The position numbers and the translations under genes are program-made. DNA of 64,000 nucleotides from Desulfotalea sp. (GTDB lineage Bacteria; Desulfobacterota; Desulfobulbia; Desulfobulbales; Desulfocapsaceae). Within the stretch, counting starts at the first letter, position 1. Each line of letters starts with the position of its first letter. The stretch spans positions 1-64,000 of the forward strand of contig NVXR01000003.1 of assembly GCA_002733995.1 (NCBI GenBank). Reading direction: 5' to 3'. Below the pieces are notes generated by a model. The model was not told where the DNA came from. It was given only the letters and a program-made list of their open reading frames with translations, and searched no databases. Of this stretch, positions 1-9,600 are shown piece by piece.

Positions 1-33
1 GGCGACTGTGTGGGAGAGTAGGTCATCGCCGTA
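1..33 (+). rRNA. rrf: 5S ribosomal RNA, 3' end only
   Basis: The first bases read like the conserved 3' part of bacterial 5S rRNA (TGGGAGAGTAGGTC followed by a short GC-rich closing strand). The 5' part lies outside the window, so the closing helix cannot be checked and the exact 3' end is uncertain by a few bases. A strong intrinsic terminator follows directly, as expected for the end of an rRNA operon read rightwards into this window. Confidence 0.85.
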
Positions 34-41
34 TTTTTACG

Positions 42-84
42 AAAAATCCCCAAGCAACTTAATTGATGCTTGGGGATTTTTTTT
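42..84 (+). terminator. Rho-independent terminator of the rRNA operon
   Basis: A perfect 15-bp stem (42-56 with 67-81), loop of 10 bases and a run of eight T at 77-84. It ends the rRNA transcript that starts outside the window. Confidence 0.95.
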
Positions 85-401
85 GCCTTTTTTTTAGAAT
101 TGTATCTCTTTGAGACTCCCTCGGTCCGCATTTCTCATAAATATTTATTTGCTCCCCAATAAGCAATTAACACCATAAAGAAAATCCCTCCGCCTTAACA
201 AAAGAATGATCAGCAGAAGTATCTAAAATAATAAATAAAAAGCCTGCTTGGTCGTAACCCATTTCAACGGCTGTCTACCATCTCATTTTTCCAACAATGT
301 GTAAATGATGTGACTGAACGATCACGTTTTTATTACAAACTCGATCAGTTTTAAGCCACACATCTACCGATGTCACGCTATCAAGAATAGATATTTCCGA
401 T
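85..401. other. Intergenic region upstream of the ttrBA-like operon
   Basis: AT-rich DNA with no convincing coding frame. It separates the rRNA terminator from the oxidoreductase operon and holds its promoter towards the right end. No RNA element was recognised. Confidence 0.6.
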
Positions 402-430
402 TTGACAGATTCTATTTATAGATAGAAAAT
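402..430 (+). promoter_or_regulatory. Candidate sigma-70 promoter of the ttrBA-like operon
   Basis: A perfect -35 hexamer TTGACA at 402-407 is followed after 17 bp by GAAAAT at 425-430, a weak (4 of 6) -10. An inverted repeat (TTCTAT/ATAGAA) lies in the spacer, which would suit a repressor or activator site. The start codon is about 100 bp downstream. This is a sequence match only. Confidence 0.4.
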
Positions 431-535
431 ATTGTATATATTCAATAAATCCATGTAGATTGGTGCCCTTGTTGTCATGTAAATTCCCCAATGGGTCATC
501 AGAAGATGAAGCTCATTTATTTTTTGGAGAAAAAG

Positions 536-1192
536 ATGGAAGGTCGTCGAACCTATTTAAAGCGAACCGGAATGATATTGCTTGGCCTAGCCACAGTATC
601 TACATCCGCAAACGCTTCCGGTCCAAGGACAGAGAAGATATCCGAACCGACCATGATCATCGATGTGAATCGTTGCATGGGATGTTGCTCCTGCATCATT
701 GCCTGTAAAGACCAGAACCAGACACCAAAGGGTTGTTTTAATACCAAAATAACGAAGACAAATAATGGCAGCTTCCCCCATGCCTGGCACTCATATGAGC
801 CGACCCTTTGTCATCAGTGCTACGATGCACCATGTATTGCTGCCTGTGAATACAATGCTACATTTCAACTTAACAATGGAATAGTCGTCGTCGATTGGAA
901 TCAATGTACGGGATGTGGTGAATGTGTGCTGGCATGTACTTATGATGCCCGATATCTCGATTCGGCAAATGCCAATAAGGTCGATAAATGTGATTTTTGC
1001 ATAACCCGAATCGAAAAAGGGCTCGAACCAGCATGTGTGGAAAGTTGTCCGGCAGGAGCGCGAATTTTTGGCGACCTCGCGAAACCACAGGGGGCTTTTT
1101 CTGATTACCTCAATACGATGAAAGAGGAAAACCCTAGGGTATTAAAAGAAAGTTGGGGAAGGATTTTTTACACTACAGCTCGGAAAGGTTGA
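536..1192 (+). CDS. ttrB: Tat-exported ferredoxin-type electron-transfer subunit, TtrB-like
   Basis: The 218-residue product is the iron-sulfur subunit of a molybdopterin oxidoreductase. Four cysteine clusters for [4Fe-4S] centres are visible: C47-x2-C50-x2-C53-x3-C57, one from C92 to C104 with a longer spacing, C124-x2-C127-x2-C130-x3-C134, and one starting at C152-x2-C155. The start at 536 is chosen over an upstream ATG at 491 because GGAG sits six bases before it and because it places a twin-arginine motif (RRTYLK) at residues 4-9, ahead of a hydrophobic stretch, as in TtrB and PsrB-type exported subunits. Its stop overlaps the start of the catalytic subunit gene by one base. Which substrate is reduced cannot be read from this subunit alone; DmsB, PsrB and TtrB are all close relatives. 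Confidence 0.8.
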   Translation: MEGRRTYLKRTGMILLGLATVSTSANASGPRTEKISEPTMIIDVNRCMGCCSCIIACKDQNQTPKGCFNTKITKTNNGSFPHAWHSYEPTLCHQCYDAPCIAACEYNATFQLNNGIVVVDWNQCTGCGECVLACTYDARYLDSANANKVDKCDFCITRIEKGLEPACVESCPAGARIFGDLAKPQGAFSDYLNTMKEENPRVLKESWGRIFYTTARKG

Positions 1193-4100
1193 TGGCATTC
1201 ATTATGAGAAAATCTAACAAAGGCAATAAACCGACAGTTGATCGACGTCAATTCATACAAACGGCATCAATAGTTGCTGCTTCTTCGGTTTGTTGTAATC
1301 CTGGAACAGTGTCTGCGAAAAATACCGCTCCTGGTCTGCATCATGAGCAACCAGCAAACCGTATAGATGATGATGTTCAGGTTGTCCACTCTGTTTGTTT
1401 GGGCTGTAATGCTCGATGTGGAAATAGGCAGGTAGTAAAAGATGGCCGGTTACAGGAAATTACCGGGAACCCATATCACCCATACAACAGCATGGGAAAA
1501 CCAATTGAATATACAAGTCCCGTTGAGGATAGCTTGCCACTTTCAAGCCCTGTATGTGGCAAGGCACATGATGCGGTGGGCTATGTGTATAATAAGCGTC
1601 GTCTATTAAAGCCTTTGAAGCGTTCCGGCCCACGAGGTGAAGGAAAATTTGAAGAGATCTCTTGGAATCAACTTATTGAAGAAGTTGGCAGGGGTGGAAT
1701 ACTATTTTCCCATCTCGGTGAAGATCGAATTGTTCCCGGCTTAAACGATTGTCTGTCAGATGAAGCGATAGCCCCCGAAGATCCTGCATTTGGTTCAAAA
1801 AGGAATGGGTTTTGCCTGATGACAGGACGGTTACAGGCGGGCAGAAAGGAATTTATCGACCGTTTCGTCAAAAGCTCTGTCGGTTCAATAAACCGAATAG
1901 GTCATACAGATATCTGTGGCCTCGGCTTTCGCATGGGTAATTATGTTATGACTGAGGGTAAACAGGTTGAGCTAAAAGCCGACCCTTGGGGGGCTGAATA
2001 TATTCTTGTTTTCGGTGCCAATATTTACGAGGCGCTACAACCGGGCGTTAATACATACGGAGCAGCCATAGCTAAGAGGTACTCGGAAAAAAAAGTAAAG
2101 TTTGCCATTGTTGATCCCCGCGCCCAAAATGCTTCTGTCCATGCGCACGATTGGATTCCGATAATTCCCGGCCAGGATGGTGCCTTTGCAATGGCCATGA
2201 TCCGTTGGATTATCGAAAACAATCGATATAATACTGACTATCTGACACTGCCAAATCCTGCCATTGCCAAGAAATACGGTTTTTCCTGTTATGCCAACGC
2301 AACACATCTCATCATTGATGAACCGACTCATCCGCATTTTGGTAAATTTCTTCGTCTCGGCGATGTTGGAGGTGTAAACAAGGAGGCCAGTAACAGCTAT
2401 ATGGTTGTTAACGATAAAGGCGACATAGAGCCGTTTAATACCGTAACCAGAGCAAAACTAGAATATGACAGTGCCGTTACCCTTAAAAACGAAAAGATAC
2501 GTGTAGTGACCGCATTTTCCCTTATGAAGCGTGGGGCCCTGATTCATTCACTAGAGGAATATTCCAATCGTTGCGGCATTTCGGTGAATCAGATCACAAA
2601 AACCGCCAGGGATTTTACCAGCTATGGCAAAAAAGCTGCTGTGTGTCAGTATCACGGTGCTGGGAATTACACAAATGGTACATATGCAGCGTTAAGTATA
2701 GCGCTGCTCAATGTGCTGATTGGGAGTATTGAGGGCAAAGGCGGCTATCTGACAGGAGGAGGTGCCGCTGCTTCCTGGAATAAGGGTCAGTATGATCTCG
2801 TCAATTTTCAGAGTAAGAAAAAAGCCACCGGAGTAAAAATTTCCCGCGAGAAGGCATGTTACGAACAGACTTCAGAATACCGCAAGAAAAAGGCAGCAAC
2901 GGGTTCAGGCTATCCAGCTTATCGCCCCTGGCCAACATTCACCAAGGGTGGCTTAAGTGTAGAAGCGCTAAGCGGAATTGATGAAAAATATCCATATGGA
3001 TGCCAGGTGTTGTTTACCTATTTTTACAATCCAATCTATTCCACACCGGGTGGAACCCGTTATATTGAAACCCTGACTCATCCTGAGAAAGTCCCCCTAC
3101 ATGTTTCAATCGATATTGGCATTAATGAGTCAAACCTCTATGCCGATTATATCGTGCCTGACGTAACCTATCTTGAAGGACAGTTCGGCTGGCTTAATCC
3201 ACATGCACCGGCACTGAAATTCACCGGCGTCCGAGTTCCATGTCTGGAGCCATTGACTGGCAGAACAGAAGACGACAGGCCATTTTGCCTGGAAACGTTC
3301 CTTATCGACCTCGCGGTCAGCCTCGATATGGCAGGCTTTGGTAACAACGCTTTGCCCGGAAAAAATGGTGATAATTATCCATTATTTTGTGCAGAGGATT
3401 TCTACCTCCGCGCCTATGCAAATATTGCCGCAGATGCACACTTACCAAAGGCTTCTGTTGCCGAGGTTGGCTTTGTAGAACGTAATTGCCCAATCACCCA
3501 ACACAAGGAACTTCTTTCCGACCAGGAGTGGCGACAGGTCTGCTATATGCTCGCCCGTGGTGGAATATTTAAGACCTATGATGATGTCTTTGAAAATAAC
3601 AGATTTTTACATGCTGTTGAACGGGTTGTTCTCTATAACGAAAAACTGGCAACAACAAGGAACAGTCTGACCGGTGAGCGATTCTCGGGCACCATTCAAT
3701 GCTTAAGCCCTGTGGATTCTGCAGGAGTCAACATTGCCCAAAAAGATCATACGTATCCCTACACTGTGATAACACATAAAATGCATGTGCATACCCAATC
3801 CAGGACTGTCTGGCATAGCTATGCAATGGAATTATTTCCGGAAAACATGATTCAGATTAACAGTGCCGATGCGAAGAACCTTGCGCTAAAGGACGGTGAT
3901 ATTGTTTTACTCCAGTCACCGAGCAATAAGGCGGGAGTGAAGGGTAAGATTGAAGCAACAGAGTGTATTCGACCCGGTTGTATAGGCATTGCATTTCATT
4001 ACGGTCACAGTCAACTTGGCGCAAATACAATCACTGTTCGTGGCGCAAAAAATGTATTTCTTGGTGGGGAAGCTATTTGTGATGGCGATACACTCAAAGC

Positions 4101-4242
4101 GTCACCAGCACTTGGTAAGGGAACCAACCCCAACATGCTTGGACGTCTTGATGAACACCTCGCAGAAACACCTTTGACCGATGTACTGGCGGGAATCCCA
4201 GATTTCAGCAGTACACGAGTAAACATTACAAAAATAGCTTGA
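1192..4242 (+). CDS. ttrA: Periplasmic molybdopterin oxidoreductase catalytic subunit, tetrathionate reductase (TtrA)-like
   Basis: The 1016-residue protein matches the usual length of TtrA (about 1020). A twin-arginine motif (DRRQFIQ) at residues 17-23 precedes a hydrophobic segment, so it is exported folded. A [4Fe-4S] motif C69-x2-C72-x3-C76 with C122 is present, and a cysteine near residue 242 (TDICGLGF) is the likely molybdenum ligand. ATG at 1192 is preferred because GGAAAGG lies just upstream and it overlaps the upstream stop as TGATG; another ATG lies at 1204. In enterobacteria the order is ttrB-ttrC-ttrA; here the membrane anchor ttrC is missing and no TtrSR-type regulators are nearby. 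Arsenate or other sulfur-oxyanion reductases of the same family remain possible, so the substrate is an inference. Confidence 0.7.
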   Translation: MAFIMRKSNKGNKPTVDRRQFIQTASIVAASSVCCNPGTVSAKNTAPGLHHEQPANRIDDDVQVVHSVCLGCNARCGNRQVVKDGRLQEITGNPYHPYNSMGKPIEYTSPVEDSLPLSSPVCGKAHDAVGYVYNKRRLLKPLKRSGPRGEGKFEEISWNQLIEEVGRGGILFSHLGEDRIVPGLNDCLSDEAIAPEDPAFGSKRNGFCLMTGRLQAGRKEFIDRFVKSSVGSINRIGHTDICGLGFRMGNYVMTEGKQVELKADPWGAEYILVFGANIYEALQPGVNTYGAAIAKRYSEKKVKFAIVDPRAQNASVHAHDWIPIIPGQDGAFAMAMIRWIIENNRYNTDYLTLPNPAIAKKYGFSCYANATHLIIDEPTHPHFGKFLRLGDVGGVNKEASNSYMVVNDKGDIEPFNTVTRAKLEYDSAVTLKNEKIRVVTAFSLMKRGALIHSLEEYSNRCGISVNQITKTARDFTSYGKKAAVCQYHGAGNYTNGTYAALSIALLNVLIGSIEGKGGYLTGGGAAASWNKGQYDLVNFQSKKKATGVKISREKACYEQTSEYRKKKAATGSGYPAYRPWPTFTKGGLSVEALSGIDEKYPYGCQVLFTYFYNPIYSTPGGTRYIETLTHPEKVPLHVSIDIGINESNLYADYIVPDVTYLEGQFGWLNPHAPALKFTGVRVPCLEPLTGRTEDDRPFCLETFLIDLAVSLDMAGFGNNALPGKNGDNYPLFCAEDFYLRAYANIAADAHLPKASVAEVGFVERNCPITQHKELLSDQEWRQVCYMLARGGIFKTYDDVFENNRFLHAVERVVLYNEKLATTRNSLTGERFSGTIQCLSPVDSAGVNIAQKDHTYPYTVITHKMHVHTQSRTVWHSYAMELFPENMIQINSADAKNLALKDGDIVLLQSPSNKAGVKGKIEATECIRPGCIGIAFHYGHSQLGANTITVRGAKNVFLGGEAICDGDTLKASPALGKGTNPNMLGRLDEHLAETPLTDVLAGIPDFSSTRVNITKIA

Positions 4243-4614
4243 GGGTCTATCAATTAGTTTTGCTGAATATATTGTGGGAGAAATAACGAAGGTCTTTTCT
4301 GCAACGGCCATCCATAGTTCATGCAAAGAAGCGATTTTTTATCTGAGAAATTGGCCTAGAGTAAAAATAGATAGCAGCGGAAAAGGAGTGCCCTGTAAAA
4401 AACTGTGCTGTGACAGGTAAGAATTAAGCAGCCCTTTCCCCCTCTCAATATACATAAACGTACACTGAGAGGGATGGCTTAAGGACGCTACGCGAACACT
4501 AACGAGCCCATCAAAGTCGTCCCCCTGGGAACGACAATGGCTGTTAGCCATGCAATCCATCGTCCACAGACAAAGAAAGAACCAACTCGATGGATTGCAT
4601 CTGTAATATCAACA
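4243..4614. other. Intergenic region between convergent genes, with an inverted repeat
   Basis: No coding sequence is supported. A perfect 13-bp inverted repeat with a 25-base spacer (4550-4562 and 4588-4600) lies just beyond the chemoreceptor stop. It has no T run on either strand, so it is not a classical terminator; it may stabilise a transcript end. Confidence 0.5.
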
Positions 4615-6660
4615 TCACACCTTGAAGGCACCAACCATACGCTGTAATTGACCAGCAATATCTCCAAGAGCATTCGTACTTTCTAAAATATCCCCAGTGT
4701 TGCGGGTTAATTGACCAGAGGATTGATCAACAGCGGCAATGTCCTGGGCTACTTCCTGAGAAACCGTAGAAGCCTGAGATACATTATCAGTGACTTCCTG
4801 AAGTCCATGGGATGCCTGATTAATTTTATTTGAAATTTCAGTGGTGGTCGCAACCTGTTCGCTCACAGACTTGGTTATCTCTGATACAATTGAGTTCATT
4901 TCATCAATTACCTTCGAAATATCCTCAATCTCAGTAACCGTTATTTGTGTAGTATTTTGTATCTGTTCAATTTTACTCTTAATTTCAAGAGTGGCCTCTG
5001 CTGTTTGTTTGGCAAGGTCCTTAATCTCATTGGCAACTACTGCAAAGCCTTTTCCTGCATCTCCTGCTCTAGCAGCTTCAATAGTAGCATTAAGAGCCAA
5101 TAGGTTAGTCTGCTCAGAGATTTCTGTGATTGTTTCTGTGACTTTTCCAATTTCTTTCGCAGCAACACCAAGTTTATTCACACTCTTTGATGAATTGGCA
5201 GCCTTCTCAACAGCTGATGCAGTGATCTCATTGGCTTTATCAGTGTTTAATGCAATTTCTGCACTGATAGTTGCAACCCCTTCAGTCGAGACAGCAACAC
5301 TTGATACATTATGTGAGGCCTCCTCTACTGCACTGGACACTGTATCCATGTTAACACTCATTTCCTCTGCTGCCGCGGCAACAGTGCTGGCTCTACCGGA
5401 TACATTTTCAGTAGCCTTTTTCATTTCCACAGTTAAACTACTTTGATTTTCATTAACCGTGTTTAGCGACCCAGAAATGACCTGTATATCTCCGATCATT
5501 GAAGATAGATTATCAAGCATCTGATCAATGCTCTGACCAAGAACGCCGATTTCATCCTTCGTCTGCAGGTTCATACGTTTGGTCAGATCACCCTCACCCT
5601 GAGCAAGATCACGGGCAACATCTGTCGCCTGCCTAATACCACTTAACAAAGAGGTACCGATCAGATAAACAGTAACGGCGGACAACACAAAAATAACAAC
5701 AAAAAGCATAAGATTAAGGAAAATGGCCGTTTTCACCTCTGACGCCCGGTTTTGAGCTTGTTCCTGAACCTCTTGTGCTAGATTATCTTCAACTTGTTTA
5801 AGTAACTCTATTTTCTGAGTAATGGTATTAAACCAATCTACAGGATCAACACCAAATTGCTTAGAGTTATCAAGGTTCACGTCTCTGGCAATTTGGCGCA
5901 TTTGCTGAACTTTGTTAACAACAACACCCCGTACAGTTCTACGGTAGAATTGTTGTTTTGCATCAGAAGCAATTGCTTCAAAAACTCTCATATAGGTATC
6001 CTGCTCAGTCACCAGCTGGATAAATGTTGCGTAGGTAATAGCAGAGAAAGACCCTTTACTAAATACACCACTCAACACAGCCCGCTCTTTTCCTGCCCGC
6101 TCTTTACTTTGCAAAAAATTAAAATACGATCCAATGGATGAAGACATCTGAACATCCGATGTGAGGTGTGTCATATATCCGATCACATTCAAAAGGGATG
6201 TATTACAATTTGTATAAAAGGCGACAGCATCGTTGACGGTGCTCTGTTGAGCTGTAATTTCTTGACGTTTCCTGCCAATACTTGCAATCTGAACTCGAGA
6301 GCTTTTAATTAAATTCACTAACTTAGCATCATAATCACCAAGAGCGAACTCATCAAAGGCTACACTTAACTCTCGGTTTCTTTTGTCTGTTTCCTGGCGC
6401 TGGCTGATTAGCTTACTCCTAAACTTTGTGCCTTTACTACCGAGAAATCCAGCAGATGCCCCACGTTCTTTTTGAATTTCATGGACAAGATTACCGATTT
6501 TACTTGAAAGGCCAGAGAGCTCCACAATTGAATTACTTGAAGTAAAAACACGATAATCAACCAGTAAACTGGAAGCAGAAAAAAACAAATAGGCTCCCAA
6601 GGGAAAAACAATAATAAGTAAAAGTTTTATTTTTATGGACAAATTTTTAATGAAGTTCAT
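4615..6660 (-). CDS. Methyl-accepting chemotaxis protein with nitrate/nitrite-sensing (NIT-type) sensor domain
   Basis: The 681-residue membrane receptor has a first transmembrane helix at about residues 11-35, a periplasmic region with the NIT-family signature ([16 protein letters not shown], near residues 62-77), a second helix near 310-335, a HAMP linker, and a long cytoplasmic coiled coil whose tip reads [18 protein letters not shown], the conserved CheA/CheW-binding hairpin. NIT domains are known sensors of nitrate and nitrite in other receptors; ligand specificity here is inferred from the family. AGGAA lies upstream of the ATG. It stands alone, convergent with the ttrBA-like operon, and there are no other chemotaxis genes in the window. 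Confidence 0.9.
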   Translation of the reverse strand: MNFIKNLSIKIKLLLIIVFPLGAYLFFSASSLLVDYRVFTSSNSIVELSGLSSKIGNLVHEIQKERGASAGFLGSKGTKFRSKLISQRQETDKRNRELSVAFDEFALGDYDAKLVNLIKSSRVQIASIGRKRQEITAQQSTVNDAVAFYTNCNTSLLNVIGYMTHLTSDVQMSSSIGSYFNFLQSKERAGKERAVLSGVFSKGSFSAITYATFIQLVTEQDTYMRVFEAIASDAKQQFYRRTVRGVVVNKVQQMRQIARDVNLDNSKQFGVDPVDWFNTITQKIELLKQVEDNLAQEVQEQAQNRASEVKTAIFLNLMLFVVIFVLSAVTVYLIGTSLLSGIRQATDVARDLAQGEGDLTKRMNLQTKDEIGVLGQSIDQMLDNLSSMIGDIQVISGSLNTVNENQSSLTVEMKKATENVSGRASTVAAAAEEMSVNMDTVSSAVEEASHNVSSVAVSTEGVATISAEIALNTDKANEITASAVEKAANSSKSVNKLGVAAKEIGKVTETITEISEQTNLLALNATIEAARAGDAGKGFAVVANEIKDLAKQTAEATLEIKSKIEQIQNTTQITVTEIEDISKVIDEMNSIVSEITKSVSEQVATTTEISNKINQASHGLQEVTDNVSQASTVSQEVAQDIAAVDQSSGQLTRNTGDILESTNALGDIAGQLQRMVGAFKV

Positions 6661-7177
6661 TCTACATTCCTAATTATCAGTTCCAAAATATGGAATCTTA
6701 GTAAAAAAAATTGCGCGTTGTAAATACTATAGTATCAACATGACATGCACATGTCGAATAATTAAAGGGTAAGGATTGTAAGATCTTTGTCGAGATCTGA
6801 GAATTATTACCAAACGCCATTGCTCCAGCAATTCTTCCTAACCACTAGGCGCCACGGCACGTAAAGACACGTTTTCCAAAGACCCTTTTGCATTCCTTCG
6901 TTAACACTGAATTGTTAGCAACGAGAAATAATCTTGATACGATCCCCTTGTCTTCTTCGTTCTGACTTCCACTGGTAATTTTCAAATAACCAAGGACCAG
7001 CGAGGCACCTCAACAACCCTGACATTTTTGGCATCAGCTATGGCTACCCAGCAATATAAATATCTATTTTCATCAGAAATGACTGGAAAGGAGAGGCATT
7101 CCATAAAAAACACAAGAAAAGGTGTCATATGGACTAATCCGACAACTCAGAAGGACTTCGGTGGCTGGAAAATCTGA
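6661..7177. other. Intergenic region, nothing recognised
   Basis: About 520 bases without a supported gene or RNA. The left part must hold the chemoreceptor promoter (minus strand), but no clear hexamers stand out. Confidence 0.5.
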
Positions 7178-8128
7178 TCAATCTTTATTTTTTTTGCCAA
7201 TAATTTCATCCACGGTAATCTCCAGATCCTCAATAATGATCCCTGTATAACGTTGGATTGTGTCACAGATATACTTACTGAGGCTATCAAGACCACTGGT
7301 AAGGGGCTTGCCATAGGAAACAATAATATGCAGCGCTATGGTGTACCCAGATTTCAGAACTGTAATCTTCATTTTTTTCACCTGAATCTCATCATCATAT
7401 TCATCAATACAGTGAAAAATCATCTGGGTAAGAGCGGCCTCGGTAATAGTAACCTTGTTACCAGCTGTAGCGTTTTTATGAAAATCCGGCTGAACAATCG
7501 ATTTTTCAAAAAACTTGGATTTATGTTCGCTATTTTTTCGTTTATCACCGCTAAAGAAAATACGGATCGATTCAGAAAGAATCTGTGCATAATCCCTTTT
7601 CACTTCGATCGCTGGCACAGGAATAACGTGCTTACCTTCTTCGTAACGAGATTTAATCGCTGCCTCGATATCCTTTTGACTCGCAATTTCTTCAATTTGG
7701 ATAATTTGGCTGATTGGCGGTAGTTCTAATTGACTGGCAAGTTTCTCAACCATCCTGCTGGACGTTCCCAACAAAAGGATTTTTTTTATTTTTCTTTCAC
7801 GTAAAACCTTGGTTACCGCTTCCAAATGCTCAGGATTGAGAAAGAGTGCTGTCTTGACTGCGCTTATATAGAGTTTTTCCTGCTTGGCAGACCTACCAGC
7901 CAAAATGGTATCTCCAAAGATAAGCAAACCGTCATCAATAATATACGGAATACCAAGGTTCTCAGCGAGAAGTTTGGCCCGAAAACTTTTCCCCGTACCA
8001 CTCTTGCCAACAAGGGCATAGACCGTAATACCCTTAAGTCTGCCTTTAACTCTACTCAGGAAATTATAAATTTCTTTTCCCGTCAGATAAACCCACTGAC
8101 TCTCACTGCTGTTTTTTGTCGTAATCAT
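7178..8128 (-). CDS. P-loop ATPase fused to a C-terminal Asp23/Gls24-like domain
   Basis: The N-terminal half carries a Walker A motif (GKSGTGKS, residues 41-48), followed by a region rich in alternating hydrophobic strands. The C-terminal 90 residues (about 225-310) have the pattern of Asp23/Gls24 proteins: a helix after VTITEAAL, then a beta strand rich in I and V, the segment ALHIIVSYGKPL, a helix and a final strand ending in ITVDEI. The two halves are joined by a basic linker near residues 195-220. No signal peptide or membrane helix is seen, so it is probably cytoplasmic. It is flanked by long non-coding gaps and is not in an operon. The Asp23 assignment rests on pattern recognition, not on a profile search, and the role is unknown. 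Confidence 0.65.
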   Translation of the reverse strand: MITTKNSSESQWVYLTGKEIYNFLSRVKGRLKGITVYALVGKSGTGKSFRAKLLAENLGIPYIIDDGLLIFGDTILAGRSAKQEKLYISAVKTALFLNPEHLEAVTKVLRERKIKKILLLGTSSRMVEKLASQLELPPISQIIQIEEIASQKDIEAAIKSRYEEGKHVIPVPAIEVKRDYAQILSESIRIFFSGDKRKNSEHKSKFFEKSIVQPDFHKNATAGNKVTITEAALTQMIFHCIDEYDDEIQVKKMKITVLKSGYTIALHIIVSYGKPLTSGLDSLSKYICDTIQRYTGIIIEDLEITVDEIIGKKNKD

Positions 8129-8796
8129 TATTTTCCGTAAAAAACTGATCCTCCATTGTAATCCCGATATACAAGAAATAAGCTAAGAGCTTGTCAGAAA
8201 AAATCTTGTAAAAAACAACGTGCTGAGACCAGGCAAGCATGCTTTTACACTATCCATTAAGCCAAAAGAGCAACTAACCTGTGCCTCTCAACCTACCTAT
8301 TATTTCGACTATGTACCAGTGAAATTGCAACTCTTTTACAGAGCTTTCATGGCATGAAAGAAAATGTCGCTTCTTCTTAGATTAAGCAGCTTTTTATTTT
8401 AATGTCCTCTATCCTTTACCTGCAAACACACAAGGTTAAGAAACAATAGGAACGAATTACAGAAAGATCGAGCAGCAGAACCTTTGCCTTCCCAATCAAT
8501 AGACGCTGGAGCATACCTTGGCATCAAGTTTTTCGGTACCCACTCACCGCATCATTTTCCCTTTTTGATCGTAAAAGACCTTCCGCCAGCATTTCAGAAT
8601 CCAGAGCAGGTGGTACTTGCATTCCCATCGGCTCTGACTTAAGTTATTTATGTTGTCCATCGCTGCCTCCTCCCCGTGACTTTATGCGATTTATGGGTCT
8701 GGGAGCTTCTTCATTTCGCTTAAACCGTCACCCTTTCATTGTTTTCCTCAAAACCGACGCGGGAAACTAAAGAAAATTATTGGAGTTTTACTCAGA
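8129..8796. other. Intergenic region holding a decayed insertion sequence
   Basis: About 670 bases without an intact gene. The right half (about 8540-8660) contains the 5' end of a broken IS200-type transposase gene on the minus strand; the DNA beyond its stop shows no further open frame, consistent with decay. The right edge includes the ribosome binding site of yqeB. Confidence 0.6.
8544..8660 (-). pseudogene. tnpA: IS200/IS605-type transposase TnpA, N-terminal remnant
   Basis: A 38-codon frame starts at 8660 behind a strong GGAGGAGG ribosome binding site and reads LSQSRWECKYHLLWILKC in its first 24 residues. This closely follows the conserved N-terminus of IS200 transposases (LSHSKWECKYHVVFIPKC from memory), after which a stop codon ends the frame. 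The catalytic HUH and Tyr regions are absent, so the gene is dead. It is the only mobile-element trace recognised in the window. Confidence 0.75.
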
Positions 8797-9600
8797 ATGT
8801 CAATACAAGGAACCGTTATTGTCCGCGGTGGTGGAGATATTGCCACCGGAACAATTCACAGACTTCATCAATGCGGCTATCAAGTACTGGTTCTTGAAAC
8901 AGAGTCTCCAACAGCTATACGCCGGACAGTCTCATTTTGTGAGGCGATATATGACGGTGAAACAGAGGTGGGAAACGTAGCTGCCGTCCATGTGAGGACG
9001 ATCGATCAATGTGAACAGGTCTGGTTAGCAGGTAACGTTGCAGTATTTATTGATATTAAAGCAGAATGTATTAAAAAATTGCGCCCAATCGCCGTAGTCG
9101 ATGCAATACTGGCGAAAAAGAATTATGGCACAAGTATGGCTATGGCACCGGTGACAATAGCACTTGGCCCCGGTTTTCATGCGGCAAAAGACGTCCATGC
9201 TGTCATTGAAACAGCCCGAGGCCATAACCTTGGCAGGGTAATTTACCAGGGAAAGGCTATGCCAAATACCGGGATTCCAGGCGCAATACAGGGGTTCCGT
9301 CGGGAGCGAGTTATCTATGCCAACACCTCAGGGCCACTCACAATAGTACATAACATCGGCAGCCGGGTGAAAACAGGTGAGCCGATTGCCATGATCGGCA
9401 ACATACCAGTAAAAGCACCGATAGATGGTCTTGTCAGGGGGATGATACGAGACAACTTTCAGGTTCATCAAGGACTCAAGATAGCCGACATTGACCCACG
9501 CATAGAAGAACAGGACAACTGCTACACAATATCAGATAAAGCTCGCTGTATCAGCGGAGGCGTTATAGAGGCACTACTCTTTTTCTCGAAAAGACAATGA
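8797..9600 (+). CDS. yqeB: Selenium-dependent molybdenum hydroxylase accessory protein, YqeB family
   Basis: The 267-residue protein begins with a Rossmann-like strand and glycine-rich loop (VIVRGGGDIATGTIHRL, residues 7-23) and continues through conserved blocks typical of the YqeB/EF2563 family (RTVSFCEAIYDGE, IALGPGF, IPGAIQGF). The family is known from gene neighbourhoods of selenium-dependent molybdenum hydroxylases, where it is thought to help insert the labile selenium; its chemistry is not established. GGAG lies eleven bases before the ATG, a rather long spacing. No hydroxylase, selD-like or XdhC-like gene is adjacent, so its target must be encoded elsewhere. Confidence 0.8.
   Translation: MSIQGTVIVRGGGDIATGTIHRLHQCGYQVLVLETESPTAIRRTVSFCEAIYDGETEVGNVAAVHVRTIDQCEQVWLAGNVAVFIDIKAECIKKLRPIAVVDAILAKKNYGTSMAMAPVTIALGPGFHAAKDVHAVIETARGHNLGRVIYQGKAMPNTGIPGAIQGFRRERVIYANTSGPLTIVHNIGSRVKTGEPIAMIGNIPVKAPIDGLVRGMIRDNFQVHQGLKIADIDPRIEEQDNCYTISDKARCISGGVIEALLFFSKRQ

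Noticed and set aside
4550..4600. Inverted repeat as terminator of the chemoreceptor gene
   Set aside because: The arms are perfect but the loop is 25 bases and no T run follows on the minus strand.
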